From NCBI RefSeq assembly GCF_034190915.1, contig NW_026947507.1, forward strand, positions 15,758,501-15,822,500: a DNA stretch of 64,000 nucleotides. Direction: 5' to 3'. The notes under the pieces were generated by a model. The model ran no database searches. It was not told the origin of the DNA and saw only the letters and a program-made list of their open reading frames with translations. This document shows positions 24,900-36,999 of the stretch, one piece after another; position 1 is the stretch's first letter, and each line of letters starts with the position of its first letter. The stretch is from Cavia porcellus. Lineage: Eukaryota > Chordata > Mammalia > Rodentia > Caviidae. The position numbers were made by a program, and so were the translations under genes.

Positions 24900-25180
24900 G
24901 TCTGTGGTAACTGAAGTCAGAGAAAATTGTGATTTGGGCTGTGATGGTGTTCAGACATGTCAAGAGTCTGCTTGTAAGTTGAAAGCAGAGTGGACAGCAC
25001 TTCCTGACGATTGATAGTGCAAATCAGGTAGGTCTAGAAAAGATAGTTTCAAAGATTTTGATGCTTAGGCAACACATGAAAAATGTATTTTTTTATTGAA
25101 TATGTTTGAAGTATCAAGTTTGTGGGGTGAAAAATAAGATAAAATGTTCAATGTACTGAGAATGTAGTCTAAAATACATC
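24900..25180 (-). repeat. L2 LINE internal fragment, antisense
   Basis: Motif order follows the antisense L2 coding region: 'tttgggctgtgatggtg', then 'gattgatagtgcaaatcag', 'tagtttcaaagattttgatg', 'cttaggcaaca' and 'aaaatgttcaatgtactgag' (compare 'ggacatgttaagtttgagatg'). Probably the same original insertion as the 24.0 kb fragment, with the intervening DNA decayed. Confidence 0.5.
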
Positions 25181-25189
25181 TCCATTATT

Positions 25190-26600
25190 ACAGCCCAAAT
25201 AGTAAAGATTGATGTTCATAGGCAGAAATACATTTGAGCTTTCTTTCTTTCTAAGTTCAATAGTTTACTTATATGAATCATTCAAGAGTAATTCATTGAG
25301 TCAAAGTAAGAATTTAACGATGCAGCTACCATAGTGTGTCACTTGGTTAAAGTTAAATAGGTACTAATTATAAAAATCTAACATCAGCAATAAGTATCTA
25401 TCTGGTTAAATTCTCATTAGCTTTATTAATAATATGCCCAAATGTACTGAGGAGAAAGGCAAGTAAAATATACTCTTTTATATACAAATGGTCCCTATTT
25501 TGAAGAAAGTTCGTTCCTCCATGTAACAGAGGCATTTATTATTATAAGTGTTCAGATGAACTTTAATGCCTAGAGCTTAATTCATGCATTCTCAACAGAA
25601 TAATGTGGCCCATGGGAGACAAAAATTAGTTCAAAAGGGGAAGTTATAAAAAATTCTGATGCTACATTGTTTTTCTTTCTACAGATGGCACAGCACATAA
25701 ATAGTACACAGTATACTGTATCTTTAGTATTAAAGTCTAGTGGCTGAATGAAAATTAGGAATAGAAAATGACTAAAATGCCTCTTTTCGGAGGCAATAAT
25801 GAGAAGTTTTGAACAACTTCGCCAATATGAGGCTTATATGCAAGCATAATATAGACAGAACTTTTGTTAAGCAAAAATTCAAGTTGTGTTTGCATCAAAA
25901 CCAAACTACAGTTGGAAAGAAAAAAAAAAAGCTGACAAAAATGACAGGAAGAAACTTGAGCCTATTGCCACTGTCATCTTTATGCCCAAAGGAACAAGCT
26001 TGTTTACTTGCTTAGTCTAATAGACAGAATCACTAACTATCCTCATGTGCACAAAGAGAGAGGGAAATCAGTCACTCAGAACCTTCTGGCCTGCAGGGAC
26101 CATGGGTCAGGTCTAACAGTGACAACCACAGATATTTATCATATTGGTCAGTTTGTTATACACTAAAATTATGTTAGATTCCTGAATTCATGTTTACAGC
26201 CAAATAAAAGGCTACACATAAATTAAAAGTATGAAATCTATTCCAACAATTAACATAAATAAACATGGAGTAAAGAAGATAGCAATGAAACCTTACCATG
26301 ATTTCCTTTATTAGCAAGACATAGACCTGATTTTTGATATTATAAAAATAGTTTATCTTTGACTTCTTCCTGAATTCACTTTTACTCTGTTTTGTTTCCT
26401 GTATTCTCTTCCGAACCATCCAAATTCTTAGCACAGTAAAATATTTCTGATTGCTCTTTTCTAATCTCTCTCAGTCGTTCATTTTCTGACACTTACCACC
26501 TGGAAGTGTGCCTTGTGCACTCTCTGACTTCTTTCTCTTCCAACTTTAGTTATTTATACCCTTCTTTTAGTCAAACTTAAGGCAAAGTCTTAGGAGGTTA
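25190..26600. other. Unique AT-rich DNA, nothing identified
   Basis: Contains an A run near 25920 and short unsupported frames at 25809-26015 (plus) and 26174-26434 (minus). No repeat family is clear. Confidence 0.4.
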
Positions 26601-26609
26601 TCTTCTTTG

Positions 26610-26810
26610 AGGAGGAATTTCAAAAATTTGTATTTCCAATCCTTACATCTTTCTTGAACTTCAGACCAAACCATGGCGCCCCAAAGGTCCTCAATAAAAT
26701 GTGTCATGTCCTCTTTCAGTTTCTCTCCTACTCCAGTTTTGTGTTTATTATGTCAGTTAATGGCTTACCTAAAGTTCTAGTCCACAGTCTAGAAATTTCG
26801 AATGATTTCA
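26610..26810 (+). repeat. L2 LINE fragment
   Basis: 'atttgtatttccaatcctta' followed by 'tcttgaacttcagacc', then 'aataaaatgtgtcatgtcc' and 'tatgtcagttaatggc' follows the L2 coding-region order (compare 'cctgaactccagac', 'aacatgtccaaaac', 'atctcagttaatggc'). The overlapping 74-residue frame at 26654-26878 is inside and beyond this decayed element, so I do not call a gene. Confidence 0.5.
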
Positions 26811-27602
26811 TAGGCTGTTTTCCAGATGAAAATGGACTAAAGGATGTATTTATGTTTTATGGAAGGATCTCAAGATGAAATCAGTCTGATCCTTCAGAGA
26901 ATGCCCTAAATCTAATGATAATTACCTTTATAGGATACACACAAATAAGAGAAAAATACATACCAAGGAGAAAACTATGTGAAATTGTAACTATGCATTC
27001 TCAAGCTAGGAAACCCTTACAGCAACCCAAAGCTGATAGCCAGGAAGAACTTTCCCCTTAAAAATCTCTGGAGTCTTTGGAGGGAGTGTTCTCACTGACA
27101 CCTAGATTTCAGAATTCTGTCCTCAGGCCTGTGACAGGATATATTCCTGTTATTTTAAGGCATCACCATTATGGCAATTTGTAAGGGCAGCACTAGGAAT
27201 CCAATAATATTCTCTTACTAGTAAGAGTCAATCAATAAATGAATCTTGTTCACAATGAAATATATTTATTCAATGTCTAGTTTAGGCTGTTATTTTCAGT
27301 TGTGCTCTTGCATACAATAGCTCACATGATAAACTTTTGAAAGGAAAATAATAACTAAAATATAGCTCACTATCCAGATTATCAAAGATCTGTAGATGCT
27401 TTCTGGAGACCCGAGTAATGTAAAGAAAATATTTTCCTGAAAATTTTTAATTCCTGAAAATATTTAATACAAATATGTTTTTGTATTTCAAGCTTTGGAA
27501 ATAGAATTTACAATATTTCTCAGGTGGCATGTGGCAACTAAATCACCAACTATAAAGCCTTGTTGATGGCTTTAAGAGTATTTTAACCAAAATAACTTCA
27601 TG

Positions 27603-27840
27603 GTTAAGACTGAGTGTTGGAAACTGAATGGGCCAAAATAATATTCAGAGGTGACATTTGCCATGTGACCTTAAATAATTTACTTCCTTTTCCATCTATG
27701 AGTTTCTTCATTTATAAAATGGAGATATCAATAGTTTTTCTGTAGTTTCTGGAAAGGTAAGTTAATACGACATTTGTGAAAGGCTTAATGTAGCTCCTGG
27801 AGCATAGCAGACATTAAAAAAATAGCCCCTATGATCATTG
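27603..27840 (+). repeat. MIR SINE
   Basis: Clear MIR order on the plus strand: 'gccatgtgaccttaaataat' (consensus 'gtgtgaccttgggcaagt'), 'cttcatttataaaatggaga', 'aatagtttttctg', 'gtgaaaggcttaatgtag' and 'ctggagcatagcagacatta'. Covers the core and 3' part. Ancient and inactive. Confidence 0.7.
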
Positions 27841-27849
27841 CTACAAACA

Positions 27850-29075
27850 GAATCTATAGTTAGGTCTGACTTAAGGTCAATGAGATGCCTTCATGACTGG
27901 AAATGACTAAAGTGCATGAAGATTACAAGAAATTTCAACTAATTCTTGCTGGAATATTAAATCCCATAGCTCTGGGCAAAGACACTAGAATAAAGGATGA
28001 TCAGAATGCTAAAGATAACAATCATTTTTCATAGTAATTTGTTTTTAGATAGTACTGATATTTTCAGATTAGATGCATCTTTCAAATAACATGTAGGTCT
28101 AATATTTATGGAGCCTAAGTTTCTGGTGCATCAACTCTCCAAATGCTTTGTGGTTTAAATGAAGCCAAGGGAAAAAATATCAGTTTCTCCCCAACTTTTC
28201 CAAGATAAGCTGTGACTTTAAATTTGAGAATTTTGTTAAGTGTAGAGTACAGTGCATGAAATACTTGCCAATACTCAGTATTCAGGAATAATGTCTAAAT
28301 GATCACTTAAACATTTTCAATATTTATGCACTTTGTAAATATTGACAATCTTTTACATTTGTGAAGGCTTTGGTTAGATCATCCTCCACTAACTGAGGAT
28401 AGATTTTGTTTCAATACTGTTAAAAGAGAAATCAGAAAAGGAGTGGATCTCAGTACAATTCTTTTGTAAACAGCTTGTAGGAAAAAATGTGCTACTAGAA
28501 ATGTATCACTGATTACAATTACTAAAAGTTAAATGGTTTTTCAGTGTTTTAATTATATTTCTTTTTAGAAGCAGTTTAGTGTAATTTCACATTCATAGTA
28601 TGTTAAAAATACTTGAGATCAAGATTTTGTTTTGTTTTTGTTTGACAAAAATGTATTTCTTAACCAGATGGGTTTTGCTTTAAGATAAAAAAAAATCCCA
28701 CAAAAGAGGCTTGTAATTTATACTTAGGTTAGGAGGCTTCAGAGCTGAAATTTTGTTAATTAGCATGTTGGCAGGTTTATGCACTGTAAACTTGTGGGAT
28801 TATAAGGCATTTCTTGAAATATGACAGTTTTAAATGTAATATCATACAAAGACACACCTAGCAGCCAGCATTTTGGATTGGGAAAGGAGTTACTCAATTA
28901 AAATGCATTTTTCTTTGAATGGCTGACACTGATTGCTGGCCTTCATGTTGTTTGAATACATATCCCCCTCAAATATGTAAAACCATAGAACAGACCTTAA
29001 AATTCCCACCAAGTAAAATTTAATTTTAAATCAGCTCTTTTTTAATGGTATAAATATATACTTACTGGTTCATGT
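27850..29075. other. Unique AT-rich DNA, nothing identified
   Basis: No gene or repeat is recognised. The stretch around 28680-28960 has retained complexity and could be conserved non-coding DNA, but no motif cluster is convincing. Confidence 0.35.
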
Positions 29076-29079
29076 AGGA

Positions 29080-29290
29080 TTTAAGAGCATGACTTCTTGG
29101 AACCAGTTTTCTCCATTTGAATCTTGGCTCCACATTCACTACACATAGGCCTTGGGCAAATGATCTAATTCTTCCTTGCCTCAGGTTCTTTGCCCAATGT
29201 TAGTGAAATTAGCATAAGAAGACTAAAATGAGTTAAATACATAACTATTTTAGAATTTGGAAGATAGTACTTTGTTGTTTTTATATTTGC
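29080..29290 (+). repeat. MIR SINE, near full length
   Basis: Starts 'ttaagagcatgacttcttgg' (consensus 'agagcatgggctttgga'), passes 'tttgaatcttggctcca' (B-box region), 'ccttgggcaaatgatctaa' and 'cctcaggttctttgcc', and ends in the degraded 3' part. This is the best preserved MIR in the window. Confidence 0.8.
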
Positions 29291-29779
29291 TTTTAGTATT
29301 TATTTCATCAGAATATTGCTCCCTAGATCTTTGGTTAGGGAGGTTAGAATAAAACACAGGCATAATAATTTGAGGTGGGTATAATTAGAAATGTAGAAAA
29401 ACGAAGTCTACCATGTCACTTGCTTATTTCTTAGAGGAATAAGTGGCATTAAGTTTTGTTTTTGTTTTTGTTTTAAGGAGAAAAAGAAAAAAAAAACAGA
29501 AAATGGGTACAAGTAATAGAAAATTTAAAAAATAAACAGTAAGAAATCACTAATTAATAGATTACATATTATTGTCTTAGAAATAGTTGTTCAAGTTACA
29601 AAATTAAAGCTTATAAAGTGGACTTTCAAACAGTGAGGGTGCAAACAGTTTTGTTCAATGATCCAAAAAACTCAGTAATATGGTTATCTATCTTATACAC
29701 TTAAACATATATGCAGTTATAACCTTTAGAGCACTTTCTTTTCTTTTCTTTTGTACAATGACAATTACCTATTTTGGGT

Positions 29780-30430
29780 TTTATTACTCCCACAGTTCTT
29801 ACTACTTTTTTTGAAGAGAGTAAAACCAAATGCGACATATCAGAACAGAGTCAGTCAAATCAAAAGGATGGACATAATAGACAATGTAAAAACAAAATAC
29901 AAGGTGATCAACAATGGTTATCATACTGCCTCTTGCTATTTTAAGAAGAATTGCCAGTTATAATAAAATTGAACAAAACAGTAAAGAATAAAACCAAAGC
30001 ATTGGACACATTATAGGACTTTAAAAGAAGGTAATAGTCAACCAGAATGGGCGTCATAATGAATCTTATTGTCTTCACAGTTGTTACCTATACTTTCGAA
30101 CTTGGTACTATCAAGCAAAGCAAAATAGGGGAAAATCAGTCAAAACAAGATGGTGAGGGCAATACAGGATTTCAAATCAAGTTAATAGGAAATCAAAATA
30201 AGTTACTATAATGTATCCTGCTATTTTTAATTTATTTTTCCCTTAATTAAAAAAATAAAAATAAAAAAGTAAATAATTTAGAAAAAGGGGGATTGAGATA
30301 AAAGAGGGTGTAACAACAGAACAGCGCAGGTCAAAACATAACCATTTAAGCAAAGTAGTGTTTCACCCCAAGATATCCTGACATAAAAATAGTTATCATA
30401 GTGTCTCTTTCCTTGAAATCTTTGAGCATA
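29780..30430. repeat. Diverged internal repetition, about 135-190 bp spacing
   Basis: A similar block recurs: 'gtcagtcaaatcaaaa' leading to 'ggttatcatactgcctcttg' (29850-29935), 'atcagtcaaaacaag' leading to 'gttactataatgtatcctg' (30136-30220), and 'caggtcaaaacata' leading to 'agttatcatagtgtctct' (30328-30408). A weaker copy centres on 'gcgtcataatgaatctta' at about 30050. Spacing of the block ends is roughly 135, 155 and 187 bp. I cannot name the family; it may be an old satellite-like array or the internal part of an unidentified retroelement. Confidence 0.35.
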
Positions 30431-30845
30431 ACTTCGTATTCTGTAGCACCAAACATATCAAGACACTGTAAAACCATTCAAGAGAATGACATTGTTACAG
30501 GATATTTAGAACCAATTAAATTCAGGCAAAGAGCTAGCCATTTAAACAAGAAATTTCACTTTGTCCTTTACAGCACATGTGAACAAAGGTGATATTAGTC
30601 TCATTTTAAACAAGAGACAGGAAACAATAAATAGTTTCTAAAATTAATGGTGGACATATAGCTTAACTAGAATGCTTTTCTGATAAATGCTGGACTTGTC
30701 AATGCAATTGACCCTAGTAACTATGCTAAAATATACTTGAACGTGAAATGGATTTATGTAGACAATAACATTTATACCACTGCCCTATCCTTAATTTGTA
30801 CTATGCAAATGTTAGTGAAAGGACGTACATCAGCCTTAGCTATTG

Positions 30846-30943
30846 GTCTATAATTCAATGGTTGGGAATCTATGTCACTCATGCTGCAGCAGGCTGTTTG
30901 TATCATTAAAAGTTCTAAAAGGTTCACCATCACTGGTCTATGT
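30846..30943. mobile_element. Possible short hAT-type MITE, about 80 bp
   Basis: The left end 'caatggttgggaatc' (30856) and the complement of the right end, 'cagtgatggtgaacc' (30935 backwards), agree at about 10 of 15 positions, forming imperfect terminal inverted repeats. Both resemble hAT-Charlie termini (CAGTGnTGGnGAACC). 'gtctata' just outside the left end and 'gtctatg' just outside the right end look like a decayed 8-bp target duplication, offset by two bases on the left. No transposase is encoded; it would be non-autonomous and dead. Confidence 0.35.
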
Positions 30944-30949
30944 GCTTTT

Positions 30950-33900
30950 ACATTTTTGTTTAGAACAATGATTAAAGCTTTTACACAAAGTATTTCCTGT
31001 TTTGTTGCTCTTTTGGGAAAATAACAAGAAAGTACATTGTTCAAGTTTAAGTGTGTTTTTGTTCAAGGACACAGTTTATACTCCAGAGCTCTAAGCATCC
31101 TCCTTGATCCTGCTCTAAAAGATTGAACTATGAAAAAAGAATGCAAGTCATTCTTATATGACCTCATGCTAGGAAAGGAGCACTATAACTTGGGTCATAT
31201 ATACCTATAAAAGCAGTGAAATTCCTCCCATGGGTAGCCTCCTTACATGAGAGAAGAAAAGGGTTCGCCAGTAACACAAAAAGTATCTGAACCTTCCTAA
31301 TAGAAAAATTCTGCTCTCTGGTTAAGGGAAGAGACATCGCCTATTCTTACCCTCAGCATTCTCAGTCCTCTTTCCCTGATTCTTCTCTCTTTTTTTGCTG
31401 TGAATTTTGTTCTACCATACAAAATTCTCTTTATATTTACATCTGTATTTATATATCATATTATTTTTTACTATTAGTAATAAAGATCGCATAAAGCTTC
31501 AAATTTTTTTTTTCTGGAAATTCTCTAAGTTACAAAAAGACTATACACCACATGTAAGGAGTTAAGGTTCATGTAAAGAGAAGATGGAGATATGTTCCTT
31601 GTACAACTTTGATCTCTGCACTTAAGCTATAGAGATGTTCAGTTATGTCACTTTCAGAGCAAATTTGGTGATGTATTCCAGGGCTGTAGAACAAGACAAG
31701 TAGTCTCTGCTTCAATGAGGAATGATTAGCTATTTTTTCATACAGGAAGGAAAGCATGGAGCGCTTTAAAATTGCTGGATGATTTTGTTGCCACTCTAAG
31801 GAAAAGAAAACTATACAGATGACTCATGATTGAAAATATGGTAAGTGCACAAATTTTTGAAAAAAATTACTGCACTATAAGACACATAATCATTACTATC
31901 TCTCTTTCTGTGAACACACTCTTGCCACTTTTTGAAACTGTCGTGGAATCTTCCTTCCTGGCTGTCATTAGCTGCACTGTTGAGACTACCTTGATGTCTC
32001 CAACTCAAACAAAACACTTACCCTTCATGGTCATTTTGAGTTTTGGAAAGATCTAGAAGTTTCTAGGTGCCAGCTCCAGTGAGTAATGTGAATGCTGACA
32101 CACTGCAATGGATTTGGTGCCCTGTTTTTGCTTTGGACGATACTCAGAAGCAGTGTTCACTGCATTTTTATAACACCTTTGGAAGACAGTAATGAAAGTG
32201 GACTTCTAGAACTCTTCAGAGAGTGGGAAGAGCCAAGGGATAAATGTATTTGAAGGGAGGGGAACTACTGTGAGGAGAACTATGGCAATGTATCATTTTA
32301 AACACAAACATTTATCATAATTTTCTGTCACACCTCATACCTCATATTTGTAGCAATTGGTCCCATTTACTACAAATTAGATGAAAAATTTTCCCATGCA
32401 GAATACTTTCAAAAATGAAATTAAAAGACAGAACAGGCATTGATGACAATAATAAAAGAAAAGTCAAAGATAAAGTAAAAATTAGAGGGAAGAAGAATAA
32501 TTTGGCTACAGATGGTAGTACTAGATACTACCTAATAAAATCACTTCTCAGGAGAGCTCCTGGTAGATCCTATCTAAAGATGAATACTAAATAATGGCCT
32601 TTTGCCATTATTAATGTGGTCTGTATAATCTTATCTATAAATTCTCTATATTCTTGGTCTTTCTCCTTCACTTACGTAATCAAAATTATGGGTAAACTTT
32701 CATTTAGTAGAGCAAAATACACTATTTATTATTATGTTCTTTGTTCTTTCCCATAGAAAATAGGAGTAAAATTAGAATAATTACAAATTGAGTCAAAGTT
32801 AAAACATATACATAGACTCATTCTGAAACAAACTCAGTTATATGCACTGAAAATAAATATAGAAGAAAGAAAGCACACGAGACAATCAAGTCTGGTTTCA
32901 GATGACATGCAAGCCATTTGAATTTTTTCCTTCTTTTCTGAAGGGCTTCAATTCTCTGCCTGACAAAGACCCCTCCTATGTGGCATGAGTGGCTAGAAAA
33001 ACAGTAAAGTTGATGTCCTCTCAGAAGGAGCACGTGGATAATACCCGAGTTAGTGGAGGCAAGACAAACGGAATCCCTAGTGGCCCACCGTCTCCTTTCA
33101 GGCTGATACAGCATGATTAGGCTGCTTCTGCAGTAACGAAGGGAGAATAGTCTTGAATGAAAATTGGAAAACACTTCTCTATGGAATACAACAAGCATCC
33201 TCTCTCTTTCTCTTATTGCTTCCTAGTGTTTTACATGGCTTTAAGGATTCTCAAAATATCTCATAACAGGAGGCAGTGGTGAGGATCGAGGGTAGGTTAG
33301 GGATACGCAAGAGAATCAATATTTGTAAATGAAACAGCAGAATCTTCTTTGTACTCTTAGTAACAGAATCTCTCTGTTCACCTCAAGCTTCTGGGCAAAT
33401 ACAGGATCATCTTTGTGTGGTTGTTACATATCTCTAAACTCTTGACTTGCTAATGTGGGCTCAAATTCCTCAGCATCATCTATTTTTATACGGATTTGGT
33501 TTCATATCTGAAATCTAGAGAATCGTATAATATGATAGTTAAGGGCAAATGGAGATATTCTGCTTTCACAAAAGAAAAGAGAGATGCCACAGCTTAGAAC
33601 CTCAGAGAAGTATTAAGAGAATGGAGAGGTATACGAAGGAGTGAACTCCCTACAGATTACAAAGTCCTGTGATGTAGATTCAAAGAACTTGTATCACTAC
33701 AGCACGAAGCCCATCTATATGATTCTCATTTTCAGTGTTCAGGCACTTACAAATAAACTACTAAATATAATAGATTACAAGTTCGCTGAATCAGAAGAAT
33801 CCCAGCTTTTGGTATGATTAAGTTTTAATTGTATTTCTCCTTCGGGATCACTAGTAGCTAATAAGCTCATGAAAATAGGTCTTTAAATAGCAGGAGCAGT

Positions 33901-34480
33901 AAAAGTCTCTCTGTGCACTATATTTTGATATGCTTCGTTGCCTAAGGCATTCTCCTTCCTGTATTCTCAAGTGTTCAGTTTTCATATCAACGGAATATAT
34001 AAACAATACTCAAAAATTCCCAAATTTTGAAATAATACCAGATCCTTAGCCTATGAGTGGAGATTTTTAAAATGAATTAACAAACTGATTTTTAAAAATA
34101 CTATTAAATATTGTTTTCATGAAAAGAACTTGCACAACCCACAATGGTACCAAGGTACATGCTTGATTATTTTAAATAACTGTGTTAGTCTCAAAAATTC
34201 CTTCCTTACTGCTGCATCTTAAATACTATAAATTACAGAACATGTGTGTGTACATTAATGTCTCTATATGAGCTGTAATTTTCTAATGTGTGCACTAGGC
34301 AGTATTTTTTATTTCATAAGGGACCATCTAATAAAGTCTACTAGTTTACTGAATAAAAAAGACAAGTGTGATAAATATGTAAACTCTTTCTTAATAACAT
34401 TATTAATTCAAAGGATATATGTGAGGGCTGTTTATATATTTTGCCAAGTTGCTCACATTTTCCATATATATGGAAGTTAT
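30950..34480. other. Unique DNA, nothing firmly identified
   Basis: A 3.5-kb stretch with no clear repeat. The longest minus-strand frame (32818-33198, 126 residues) is cysteine/histidine-scattered, has no domain I recognise and no splice or promoter support, so I regard it as chance. The region around 32060-32160 is somewhat more complex than its flanks. Confidence 0.4.
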
Positions 34481-34551
34481 ATAATATATATATATATATA
34501 TACATACATACATATAGTTTGCATTTTCCATATATATCATATATGTAACAT

Positions 34552-34597
<46 letters not shown>

Positions 34598-34601
34598 ATG
34601 T
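34460..34601. repeat. Compound TA/CATA/TG microsatellite with a perfect palindrome
   Basis: The perfect 16-bp palindrome 'ttccatatatatggaa' at 34460-34475 precedes a TA run (34483-34500), CATA units, a second 'attttccatatata' motif near 34522, a longer TA run, and finally TG units. Open frames across it (YIYIYI-type) are array translations, not proteins. Confidence 0.9.
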
Positions 34602-34689
34602 GGTTTTGATGGACACACTGCAATGTAACATTCAAGAGTAGAATGCAGGATGTATTAAAGGAAAGCATTATGTTGGTGGTGTCTAATTA

Positions 34690-35015
34690 ATGATGGGTTG
34701 ACTAACAAGTTTTACTTCACGATGGTTTGACAGCATTGCACATTAAATAGCAGCTTTGGTTTGTATTTTGAGTTCGAATTTGGACCCAGGCTTGTAATGT
34801 GCAGTAAGATACTTCCACAAGATGCTGGTCAGTAGTCAATGACAGTATCTCCCAGAGAGCCACATGGACACAAGGGAAACTTGTTCTCTACAGTGGAATA
34901 CAGTGCTAAGCCATGTGGTTCAGTACAACAGGTGTATTAAATGCATTGCTCAGCTTGTGCTATGCTCCACTTCTGATGGGGTTATCAGGATGGAGCAGTC
35001 AAGGGGCATCCATAT
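34690..35015. repeat. Ancient interspersed repeat, family not named
   Basis: The order 'ttcacgatggtttgacagca', 'tagcagctttggtttg', 'gtgcagtaagatactt', 'ggtgtattaaatgcattgct' and 'gatggggttatcaggat' matches a widely dispersed mammalian repeat that I remember with 'ttacgatggtgtgaaagc...ggtgtattaaatgcattttc...gatgggtttatcgg'. I am fairly sure of the family resemblance but not of its name or class. No coding capacity. Confidence 0.5.
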
Positions 35016-35019
35016 ATAA

Positions 35020-36600
35020 AGCGTTATCTTTTAATCCCTAGCATCTACTTGCATACCTACTACACATTAGCATGTCAGTGTTCTACAAGCATAAAACTAT
35101 CTGAAGATCTTACTATAAATGTAAGAGCTGATAAAATATACGTCAATCAATGTTTTTACAATGAGAAGAAATTTAACTTTTGAATGGCCACTTTCGTTTT
35201 AAAATAAGAAATGTAGCTTGATTCTTTTCACAGACTTAAAGTTAAGAATGCTTAGTGTCACTTCTCTCTGTTATATAACAAATATAACTTTAATTTTTAA
35301 CTGTGCCTTTCATGGGTTTATTGCCTCCTGGCTAAAATACAGTGGAAAGGATGCTCTTACAGTATTTTTGACCTGACATGAAGTATGTGTCACCAGAATC
35401 TTTACTAAAAGTAGCTCTCAAAGGATCCTCTCCCAATTTTGAGAAGGCAAGAGGTCCGGATAAACATCACAAAGTGGAGCCTTTTGAGATTAGCTCATCA
35501 TTACTACATTTCTTGCCCAATCATTTTTATGCTGCAACTGTCACTTCAATGATTTTGGCCAAAAAATCAATAAATAGTATTGAGTACCAAGAGAAAAGAT
35601 TTGTTATCAAAATGTAAGACAGACCTCCTAACCACAACTGAGCAAAATATTTCAAAGCATATTAAGCATTGAATGATTCCTTAAGTTTATTTTGGTTACT
35701 GGAATAATTTAAAGTAGAGAGTTGGCTTAAGAGAGAGATTACGCACAGTCTTATAGATTTACCAACTTTTCTCTGCTGAGGAACCCTAATTTCCCACATG
35801 CTTTCTCCTCTCCCTGGTGACTGACTGTGGTTTAATAACATATGTTGCCTGAAGGGTAGGGAAGAGCATAGGAAGCATCCAATCTGACCTTCAATTGGAG
35901 GAACACTCCATGGAAAAGGAACACTCCATTTTATAATATTGAAAATAATTTCAGTTCAATTCTATACCTTCCCAGACACACATAATTCTTAAGATTACTA
36001 AATGCATGAAGTGTTAACAGAATTTATTAGAAGAAAATTTCTTCATTTTTTACCAAAAAAAGACCTAATTTACCCTGAAACTTCTTTAAAACTTACAAAT
36101 ATTCATGATAATGAACGAGGTGCATCTTTCAAAAAAATAATGCAAAAAGTTTATAGAATCTCCTACCAAAAAGTAATATATTGGATCATGAATAAAACTC
36201 AAAATTCTGCTTTTATTATGTATTCCAACATAGTATTTGCATAGGATAGTAAAGATAAAATGAGCTGTAGGTCTGTCTTCAAATGGGAGCTAGTTCTACT
36301 AACTTGTTGGCTTCACATTAAAAAATATGTTCATCTTTGAATAATACTCCAATTAATTTATTGAAAATTCCTTATAGATTTGGTTCCTAAATAGCTGACA
36401 ATGAACTGTCTGCAGTTAGAGAAAGAAAGGCCTTAAGAGCTGCAAATGCAAGCTCAATAGACTTTAATACAAGTGAACAGCAAAATGCATGCCTTTGAGA
36501 CCCAACTTTAAGAATGAGCAAGAGTGAAGATACAAAAGCAAAACTGAAGATTCATGGAATCTTTTGGCCAGAATGAACATTTTTAAAACAATGCACATGT
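35020..36600. other. Unique AT-rich DNA, nothing identified
   Basis: Short plus-strand frames at 35378-35617 and 36002-36244 are unsupported. A small direct repeat 'ggaacactccat' occurs twice at 35900 and 35919. No repeat family is seen. Confidence 0.4.
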
Positions 36601-36602
36601 AA

Positions 36603-36750
36603 GGGGCTAGGGATTTAGCTCAGCGGCATAAGCACCTGCCTTGCAAGCAGGTGGTCGTGAGTTCGATCGCCGGTACTAATAAAAAGAAAAAAAGACAAAA
36701 ACAAAACAAAACAAAACACCCCAAACAAGCAAACAAACAAACAAACAAAA
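36603..36750 (+). repeat. Young ID-type SINE with A-rich tail
   Basis: A tRNA-derived body starts 'ggggctagggatttagctca' and contains a pol III A box (TAGCTCAGCGG) and a B box (GTTCGATCG). The tail at 36679-36750 is A-rich with AAAC units. The body closely matches its neighbour at 36.76 kb and the copy at 40.39 kb, so these are recent insertions. A short direct repeat of target sequence (aaaacaatgca) lies upstream at 36585 and after the tail. No protein is encoded. Confidence 0.9.
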
Positions 36751-36761
36751 ACAATGCATAA

Positions 36762-36870
36762 GGGGCTGGGGACTTAGCTCAGCGGCATAAGCGCCTGCTT
36801 TGCAAGCAGGCAGTCGTGAGTTCGATCCCCGGTACCGATAAAAAAAAGGAAAAAGACCCCCCCCAAAAAA
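36762..36870 (+). repeat. Young ID-type SINE, second of an adjacent pair
   Basis: The body starts 'ggggctggggacttagctc'. Its A box TAGCTCAGCGG is at 36775-36785 and its B box GTTCGATCC at 36820-36828, both intact, so it could still be transcribed by RNA polymerase III. The A/C-rich tail runs to about 36870. It is followed by 'aaaatgcata', nearly repeating the sequence before it, which fits target-primed insertion next to the first SINE. Confidence 0.9.
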
Positions 36871-36999
36871 TGCATATAAACATACATGTGTACATATGAG
36901 TACCCACACAAACACATACACAAATTTCAAATCTGTGGTGACCAGAATCTTCATAAATTTAGCTGCAGCAGGGCACACTATTCTTTATTGACTAGCTGA

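Noticed and set aside
32818..33198. 126-residue minus-strand frame, one of the longest in the window without low complexity
   Set aside because: No domain, splice signal, promoter or polyadenylation context that I can see, and composition is not protein-like (scattered Cys/His, basic runs). Chance is the simplest reading.
34268..34618. Frames of 113 and 71 residues rich in YIYI
   Set aside because: They cross the compound TA/CATA/TG microsatellite; the remaining residues resemble no protein.
36603..36845. tRNA gene
   Set aside because: A and B boxes are tRNA-like, but the body lacks a complete cloverleaf and ends in an A-rich tail with target duplications; these are SINEs.
36676..36978. 100-residue minus-strand frame containing 'YRGSNSRLPACKAGAYAAEL'
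   Set aside because: This is the complement of the ID SINE body; the same peptide recurs at 40345-40527 inside another ID copy.
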